A stretch of 11,576 nucleotides of DNA from Caulobacteraceae bacterium. Lineage in GTDB: Bacteria > Pseudomonadota > Alphaproteobacteria > Caulobacterales > Caulobacteraceae. The stretch covers positions 1 through 11,576 of the forward strand of contig PMOM01000285.1 of NCBI GenBank assembly GCA_003161535.1, written 5' to 3'. Positions within the stretch are counted from its first letter, which is position 1, and each line of letters starts with the position of its first letter. The notes under the pieces were generated by a model. It ran no database searches. It had not been told where the DNA came from and was given only the letters and a program-made list of their open reading frames with translations. This document shows, piece by piece, positions 7,782 through 11,576 of the stretch. Both the position numbers and the translations under genes were made by a program.

Positions 7782-9215
7782 TCAGGGGAATTCAGCGATG
7801 TGGCCTGGCACGGTCTGCTCGCCGCTCAGGCTCTCAAGAACCGGCGCCGCGGGCATCATTGCGTCCCTCCGGTCCAGCTCAGCGCGAATTTCACCGTGTC
7901 GCCTGGAATCGAGCTTGTAGCCGATGAAGCATGCGCCTCCGAGCATGACGAAGACCACCGGGCCGATGAGGTAGACGAGTTCCATGCCGTGGATGGCGGC
8001 GGGGGTGTTGGCCGCCCCCTCCTTGGCCTGGTAGCCGATCCAGCCAAGCACCGTGAACGACAGACCGATGCTGAGCGCGCCCGCCACCTTCAGGACGGTG
8101 GTGATCATGGCGTATAACAAGCCGATGCGAGACTTGCCCTGCTCCAGGCGCACCGCGTCGCCAACGTCGGCGACCATGGCGCGGTCCAGCAATGGGAAGC
8201 CCGAAGCAAGGAAACCCATCGCGAACATGAATATCGCGGCGAGAAGAAAATCCGCCCTGGGCAGGAAGGCCAGAGCGACCAAGCCCAGGGAATAGCCGGT
8301 GCTGGCGCACATCAGGGTGCGGTGCTTGCCCAGTCGCGTGGCCACGAAGCTCAAGCTCGGCGCCCCGGCGACGCCGGCCACAATATAGATGAACAGAAGA
8401 AGGCTCGCGTTGGCGATGGTGAAGCCGCGAGCGTCATGAAAGTAGAACAGATAAAGCGCCGACATCCACCCCGGCCCCAGCGCCAGGCAGAATTCGGCGA
8501 TGATGATGCGGCGCATGTCCGGCCGCGAGATCATCTCCCAATAGTCGCGAAGACGGAACCTCTCGCCCGCGGTCTCCTGCACGATACGCTCGGGTGTGCG
8601 CAGCAGGGCCAGGCCGATGCCGGCCGGCGCGACCCAGAAGACGAACCAGCCCATGGCTCCGACATCTCCCGACCCGCTGGAACCATCATGCCTGGCCATG
8701 GCGATGGGCAGGATCAGCGCGATGGTCGCGCCGATGATGCTGATCAGCTGAATCGCCCCAAAGACGCGCGATCGCTCGTGATATTTCGAGGCGATGACCG
8801 ATGCCCAGGAGGCGTGGGACAGGGTGATCAAGGACGTGCCGATGTAGTAGATGAACAGCCACCCGATCAGGTAGGCGTAGCTGACGGCGCCGGGAGCGTT
8901 GAACAGCATAAAGACCGCCAGCATCAGGATTGGCGCGCCGGCAGCCAGCCACGGGCGATAGCGTCCCCAGCGCGAGCGCGTGCGATCCATGGCCACGCCG
9001 ATCAGAGGATCGAACACGGTGTCGATCAGGCGCACGCCCATGAACGCCAGTCCCACGACCGGCAATCCCAGGCTGAAGTGGACGGCGTAATAGCGAGGCA
9101 GATAGACGCCCACCGCAACCGCCAGAGCCCCAATGGATAGACCCGGCGTGGCGAAGGCCAGCAAGCCGGGCATCGACAGACGCGGATTCAGAGAGTCATT
9201 GGGCGCCGTCTTCAC
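7782..9215 (-). CDS. GPH-family (MelB-type) sugar:cation symporter, first gene of a tandem pair
   Basis: The 477-residue protein is a twelve-helix symporter of the GPH branch. It shows D65 and D69 in R-L-I-D-T-V-F-D-P, the pair equivalent to the MelB cation-site aspartates. It also has D-R-T-R-S-R-W-G-R-Y-R-P-W at 77-89, and H-E-R-S-R-V-F-G near 146-153. The chosen start is GTG at 9215-9213 with AGGAAA at 9229-9224. A TTG at 9287 would add 24 residues that do not resemble the family. A possible promoter lies immediately upstream at 9260-9232, which argues against the TTG start. The gene is 12 bp upstream of its paralogue on the same strand. Differences from the paralogue are spread through the protein, including a longer Gly/Ser loop near 176-188, so the duplication is old. 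The substrate is unknown, and no glycosidase or sugar kinase is beside it in the window. Confidence 0.9.
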   Translation of the reverse strand: MKTAPNDSLNPRLSMPGLLAFATPGLSIGALAVAVGVYLPRYYAVHFSLGLPVVGLAFMGVRLIDTVFDPLIGVAMDRTRSRWGRYRPWLAAGAPILMLAVFMLFNAPGAVSYAYLIGWLFIYYIGTSLITLSHASWASVIASKYHERSRVFGAIQLISIIGATIALILPIAMARHDGSSGSGDVGAMGWFVFWVAPAGIGLALLRTPERIVQETAGERFRLRDYWEMISRPDMRRIIIAEFCLALGPGWMSALYLFYFHDARGFTIANASLLLFIYIVAGVAGAPSLSFVATRLGKHRTLMCASTGYSLGLVALAFLPRADFLLAAIFMFAMGFLASGFPLLDRAMVADVGDAVRLEQGKSRIGLLYAMITTVLKVAGALSIGLSFTVLGWIGYQAKEGAANTPAAIHGMELVYLIGPVVFVMLGGACFIGYKLDSRRHGEIRAELDRRDAMMPAAPVLESLSGEQTVPGHIAEFP

Positions 9216-9231
9216 TGCGGGCGTTTCCTGG

Positions 9232-9260
9232 ATTCTAAGAAAGCGATCCTTGGGAGGCAA
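9232..9260 (-). promoter_or_regulatory. Candidate sigma70-type promoter for the transporter pair
   Basis: On the minus strand TTGCCT (9260-9255) and TAGAAT (9237-9232) are exactly 17 bp apart. The -10 matches the TATAAT consensus at five of six positions and the -35 matches TTGACA at four of six. Transcription would begin near 9225, leaving a very short leader of about ten bases before the GTG at 9215, and part of the proposed ribosome binding site would lie upstream of that point. Either the true start site is shifted or translation relies on a short leader. Confidence 0.4.
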
Positions 9261-9273
9261 CAGAGCTTGCCTC
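9254..9273. promoter_or_regulatory. Inverted repeat overlapping the -35 of the transporter operon
   Basis: GAGGCAA, six bases, then TTGCCTC form a perfect 7-bp inverted repeat. Its left arm contains the complement of the proposed -35 hexamer. A repressor bound here would block RNA polymerase, so it is a reasonable operator for a sugar-responsive regulator. No LacI- or GntR-type gene is visible in the window. As RNA it could also fold as a hairpin if a promoter further upstream is used. Confidence 0.4.
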
Positions 9274-9343
9274 GGCCTCAGGCGCAAGCGGTTTTAGGCT
9301 CCTGGGCGCCGACGTAGCGAAATCTCGCACTTCCAGTGTCGTC

Positions 9344-9372
9344 CGCTTGGCGAAGCGTCCCTGGGTTGGGAC
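9344..9372. repeat. Two small overlapping hairpins downstream of the membrane-protein gene
   Basis: CGCTT-GGCG-AAGCG (9344-9357) and GTCCC-TGGGTT-GGGAC (9357-9372) are adjacent inverted repeats. They sit 31-60 bp past the stop of the minus-strand gene ending at 9404. Neither is followed by a T run on either strand, so they are poor candidates for an intrinsic terminator. They may still slow or end transcription before the transporter operon. The rest of 9274-9403 shows nothing recognisable. Confidence 0.25.
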
Positions 9373-9403
9373 ATGACTGCGGCGGAGACGACCGATCGGC
9401 GGC

Positions 9404-9973
9404 TCATGCCGTCAACACATGTCCAAGGCCGTTGGCAAGGTAAAGCGCCACGAAGCCCAGCAGTCCCACCGTGTGCCACCAGCGGTTGCGTATGAACGCC
9501 AGCGACAGGGCGACAGGCGCCACCAGCCAGACGGGTGAGGCGAGATCCACATGCGCCTTGTTGATGACGATCCCCGCCCAGATGCGGACGGCCTGCACCA
9601 ACAGCCACTGTGAAACGAACAGCAGCCAGAACCTGCGCGAAACCAAAGCGTAATGGTCGCGAAGGTCGACCGCTCCTTCGCCGAAATCGTCGGGCAACGC
9701 CGTCGCCGCCAGGAGGAATAGCAGCAGGGAGGAGACCAACACCACGAGGAACATTTCGAAGGTGAGGGAACTGGCGATCGACTCCGCGCTGAACCAACTC
9801 CACCATTGGGTGAGAATCTTGAGGAAGGCGACGATCGCGGCGAGGGGAGCCAGCCAATCCCAATGCACCCTCCCTCTGGCGCTCATAAGCCGGTGAACGC
9901 TGACCGCCAGATCGGTTAAAGCCAACCCCAGGACGATCGCGGCGAGCAGCAGAAGGAATTCGAACGCCGACAT
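9404..9973 (-). CDS. Uncharacterised integral membrane protein, about six helices
   Basis: The 189-residue protein is not one whose function I recognise. It starts at ATG 9973-9971, with GGGGAG eight bases upstream as a good ribosome binding site. Longer frames reaching upstream run through non-protein-like Arg-rich sequence. Hydrophobic segments lie at about 5-27, 38-58, 73-93, 114-134, 147-161 and 167-187, with short loops between them. The segment 35-60 is rich in Trp and one acidic loop (D95-D106) separates the third and fourth helices. There are no cysteines and no visible catalytic motif. It lies 65 bp downstream of the ArsR-type regulator on the same strand, so they may be co-transcribed and the protein may be part of that regulator's response. 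This link is inferred from position only. Confidence 0.8.
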   Translation of the reverse strand: MSAFEFLLLLAAIVLGLALTDLAVSVHRLMSARGRVHWDWLAPLAAIVAFLKILTQWWSWFSAESIASSLTFEMFLVVLVSSLLLFLLAATALPDDFGEGAVDLRDHYALVSRRFWLLFVSQWLLVQAVRIWAGIVINKAHVDLASPVWLVAPVALSLAFIRNRWWHTVGLLGFVALYLANGLGHVLTA

Positions 9974-10038
9974 GACCCATGCTCCCCTCGTCGATGCGGG
10001 ACGATACCATTGAAGCCGGTGGTTCGGCCCATGAATTG

Positions 10039-10728
10039 CTACAAGGCGGCGATCCCGAAGACTTCGGTGAAGCCTTGCCGACCGGTCCGTGAGATGGCGA
10101 CGGCGCGGCTGTCGCGCTGGCGCTCGATCCAGCCAAGTTCGAAGCAGCGGAGGGCCAACGCCGCGCCCAGCGAGCCGGCGATGTGCGCGCGCCGCTCGCT
10201 CCAATCGAGGCACGGCCGGCAGAAGGCCCGGCGGCCTCGGCCAGTCTGGGCCAGATCGATACCGAAGTCGGTCAGGAATCGCTGCCCCTTAGCCGTCGCC
10301 TGGCCCCCGTCGTCGGACAACACAATTCGCCCGCGCGCGACCAGGGCGTCAGCGAGGGCGACGCCAAGCTTTCCCGCCAGGTGGTCGTAGCAGGTTCGCG
10401 CCGCACGGAGCGCCTCGTCACCGCGCCACGCGCGCCGGCGAGGGGGCCCACTTTCCGACGCCACCGCGAGGATGCCTTCCAGCATCTGAGCCACTCCCGC
10501 GGAGGCCAAACGGTAGTACGAATGTCGTCCTTGTTTCTCGCGGGTCAACAGGCGCGCCTCGGTGAGTTGAGCGAGGTATCCGCTCGTCGTCTGGGGCGAT
10601 ACATGCGCGGCGTAGGTCAGCTCGGAGGCGGTAAGCGCCCGGACGCCCAGCAAGGCGATGAGCACATTGGCCCGGCCTGGATTGCCCAGGAGCGCGCCAA
10701 TCTCGGCGATCGACGGTGATGATGACAT
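10039..10728 (-). CDS. ArsR-type winged-helix transcriptional regulator
   Basis: The 229-residue protein carries an ArsR-like winged helix in its first 80 residues. G-N-P-G-R-A-N-V-L at 15-23 is the usual entry helix. The helix-turn-helix is at about 32-56 (T-A-S-E-L then S-P-Q-T-T-S-G-Y-L), and the wing R-E-K-Q-G-R-H-S-Y-Y-R-L follows at 63-74. The C-terminal half (about 105-229) is an extra domain with R-T-C-Y-D-H-L-A-G at 111-119 and C-R-P-C-L-D-W-S-E-R-R at 170-180. I recall this domain in a subgroup of longer ArsR-family proteins. The metal-binding E-L-C-V-C motif of classical arsenic or cadmium sensors is absent, so the inducer is probably not one of those metals. The ATG at 10728 has only a weak ribosome binding site. 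The gene is divergent from a NIPSNAP gene across a 127-bp space with a strong operator-like repeat, which points to control of itself and that neighbour. Confidence 0.88.
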   Translation of the reverse strand: MSSSPSIAEIGALLGNPGRANVLIALLGVRALTASELTYAAHVSPQTTSGYLAQLTEARLLTREKQGRHSYYRLASAGVAQMLEGILAVASESGPPRRRAWRGDEALRAARTCYDHLAGKLGVALADALVARGRIVLSDDGGQATAKGQRFLTDFGIDLAQTGRGRRAFCRPCLDWSERRAHIAGSLGAALALRCFELGWIERQRDSRAVAISRTGRQGFTEVFGIAAL

Positions 10729-10745
10729 TGCGGCGTTCTAATCGT

Positions 10746-10814
10746 CGCGGGCCCTCCGGTCACCCTTGGATAGTTCGGAATTGTCCGAAGCGTCGTCGGA
10801 AGACGGGGCCCGCG
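10746..10814. repeat. Wide 9-bp inverted repeat around the operator
   Basis: CGCGGGCCC (10746-10754) and GGGCCCGCG (10806-10814) are perfect reverse complements. Their common centre (10780) is within two bases of the centre of the inner TTCGGA repeat. Each arm contains the self-complementary GGGCCC. The arrangement could be chance in GC-rich DNA, or a looped or cooperative regulatory site. Confidence 0.35.
10774..10789. promoter_or_regulatory. Operator-like inverted repeat TTCGGA-N4-TCCGAA
   Basis: This is a perfect 6-4-6 inverted repeat in the divergent space between the ArsR-type regulator and the NIPSNAP gene, 46 bp from the regulator ATG and 67 bp from the NIPSNAP GTG. The size and symmetry suit a dimeric winged-helix repressor. 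GATAGT at 10769-10774 touches its left edge and could be a -10 box, which would make the site a steric block. Binding by the adjacent regulator is inferred from position. Confidence 0.6.
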
Positions 10815-10819
10815 GGAGC

Positions 10820-10841
10820 TGGCAAGCTGGGAATCTTGCCA
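10820..10841 (+). promoter_or_regulatory. Leader hairpin touching the NIPSNAP ribosome binding site
   Basis: TGGCAAG (10820-10826) and CTTGCCA (10835-10841) pair perfectly over seven bases with an eight-base loop. The AGAGG ribosome binding site starts at 10842, directly after the stem. The fold could influence initiation at the GTG at 10856, or simply be part of the leader. Confidence 0.35.
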
Positions 10842-10855
10842 AGAGGAAAACCGCC

Positions 10856-11176
10856 GTGCCCACCACCGTTTTCATCCGTTATCAAATTGATCCGTTCAAA
10901 GCCGCCGCTTTCGAAGCCTACGCGCGACGCTGGCTCACCGTCATTCCCAGATGTGGCGGCGATTTAATCGGCTATTGGGCCCCGCACGAGGGCACGAACA
11001 ACATCGCGTTTGGACTGATTTCCTTTGCGAGCCTGGCGGCGTACGAGTCCTACCGAGCGGGCCTGAAAGCCGACCCCGACGCCGTCGCCAACTTCAGCTT
11101 CGCGCAAGAACAGCGCTGCATCCTCGCCGAGGAAAGGACCTTCCTACGACCGGTGGTGCCCCGGGCGGAAGCCTAG
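10856..11176 (+). CDS. NIPSNAP-family small protein
   Basis: The 106-residue protein fits the NIPSNAP family of small dimeric alpha/beta-barrel proteins, which are related to antibiotic-biosynthesis monooxygenase folds. Visible marks are V-F-I-R-Y-Q-I-D-P-F-K at 5-15, A-Y-A-R-R-W at 21-26, and I-P-R-C-G-G-D-L-I-G-Y at 30-40. The segment A-A-Y-E-S-Y-R follows at 61-67 and F-L-R-P near 96-99. The biochemical role of bacterial members is not established, and no catalytic residues can be named. The start is GTG at 10856, with AGAGG nine bases upstream; an in-frame ATG at 10766 would prepend 30 low-quality residues and run through the operator. It is divergent from the ArsR-type regulator, which likely controls it, and ends 16 bp before the convergent SDR gene. 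Confidence 0.88.
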   Translation: MPTTVFIRYQIDPFKAAAFEAYARRWLTVIPRCGGDLIGYWAPHEGTNNIAFGLISFASLAAYESYRAGLKADPDAVANFSFAQEQRCILAEERTFLRPVVPRAEA

Positions 11177-11192
11177 CTGAGTTGGCGATCCC

Positions 11193-11576
11193 TCACCCGC
11201 CGGTCATCTTGCGGAAGAATTTCTGAGTCTGCTCGCCGCCAGTGACGTAGGCCTTTTGGCCGCCTTCGTCGGCGATCCGGCTCCAGTGGTCGCGCACCGC
11301 TTCAACGGAGAGGTCGCCGCCGCCCAGATAGACCCCTTCGGTCTCGACGATGCGGGCCAGGGCGAATGCCCCAGCCCCGGCGGTGAGAATGGCGCCGGTG
11401 GGCGCGTCCTCCGAGCACAGGAAGACCACCCCTGGCGTCACCGCCTCGGGCGCCAGGCGCGCGGTGATCTCCGGTGGCATCAGATTCTGCGTCATCCGGG
11501 TGGCGGCGACCGGGGCGATAGCGTTGACGTGGATGTTATTCTTCTGCCCCTCGAGTTTGAGGGTGTTCATGAAGCC
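11193..11576 (-). CDS. C-terminal part of a short-chain dehydrogenase (SDR), multifunctional-enzyme type; cut by window edge
   Basis: The last 127 residues of a minus-strand SDR are visible. The segment M-N-T-L-K-L-E-G followed by N-N-I-H-V-N-A-I-A-P-V-A-A-T-R-M-T is the strand and substrate loop that follows the catalytic Tyr-Lys pair in this family. S-E-D-A-P-T-G and E-G-V-Y-L-G-G-G-D-L-S come next. This tail resembles SDR proteins related to the (3R)-hydroxyacyl-CoA dehydrogenase part of peroxisomal multifunctional enzyme 2, usually involved in acyl-CoA metabolism. The catalytic YxxxK and the nucleotide-binding GxxxGxG lie outside the window, so activity cannot be judged. The internal ATG at 11570 is not the real start because the frame stays open and matches the family up to the edge. 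Confidence 0.88.
   Translation of the reverse strand, partial: GFMNTLKLEGQKNNIHVNAIAPVAATRMTQNLMPPEITARLAPEAVTPGVVFLCSEDAPTGAILTAGAGAFALARIVETEGVYLGGGDLSVEAVRDHWSRIADEGGQKAYVTGGEQTQKFFRKMTGG

Noticed and set aside
6822..9140. Two long plus-strand frames (431 and 272 codons) opposite the symporter genes
   Set aside because: The translations are low-complexity, rich in Asp, Gln, Arg and His, with no domain; the minus strand encodes clear twelve-helix transporters.
9294..10136. Minus-strand frame of 280 codons overlapping the membrane-protein gene in another frame
   Set aside because: The translation is Arg/Gly/Ser-rich without membrane segments, while the alternative frame at 9404-9973 gives a coherent six-helix protein with a good ribosome binding site.
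10183..10719. Plus-strand frame of 178 codons opposite the ArsR-type regulator
   Set aside because: It is antisense to a clear winged-helix protein and has no ribosome binding site or recognisable protein features.

Overview
The window looks like ordinary chromosome from a high-GC alphaproteobacterium, most likely Caulobacterales or a close relative. This rests on the high G+C content, frequent GTG starts, the HflK, HflC and Mrp protein sequences, and the C-terminal sequence of the short-chain dehydrogenase at the right edge. No rRNA, tRNA, CRISPR array, insertion sequence, integrase or phage gene was found. Nothing in it is convincingly a new defence, mobile or biosynthetic system. The most interesting signals are regulatory repeats and departures from family norms.

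Layout from left to right. Bases 1-23 may hold the first codons of a minus-strand YidH/DUF202-type membrane protein. Bases 198-3062 (+) encode an exported two-lobed M16 zinc peptidase with an intact HxxEH site. Its 3' end overlaps, tail to tail, the end of hflC. hflK and hflC (5096-3037, minus) form a coupled pair with a 4-base stop/start overlap and encode the SPFH membrane complex that associates with FtsH in other bacteria. A 129-bp divergent region with a perfect 12-bp palindrome separates hflK from a plus-strand mrp/apbC gene (5226-6350), an Fe-S cluster carrier ATPase that lacks the usual C-terminal CxxC.

Next come two tandem minus-strand sugar:cation symporters of the GPH/MelB family (9215-7782 and 7769-6363). 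They are 12 bp apart, are clearly paralogous to each other, and have no catabolic enzyme beside them in the window. A good promoter candidate upstream overlaps an inverted repeat at its -35 box, which suggests a repressor-controlled transporter operon.

The right part holds a six-helix membrane protein of unknown function (9973-9404, minus) and, upstream on the same strand, an ArsR-type winged-helix regulator (10728-10039, minus). A divergent NIPSNAP-type small protein follows (10856-11176, plus). The 127-bp space between the regulator and the NIPSNAP gene contains a perfect TTCGGA-N4-TCCGAA operator-like repeat nested inside a wider 9-bp inverted repeat, and a hairpin abutting the NIPSNAP ribosome binding site. 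At the right edge is the C-terminal third of a minus-strand SDR of the multifunctional-enzyme type, cut by the window end.
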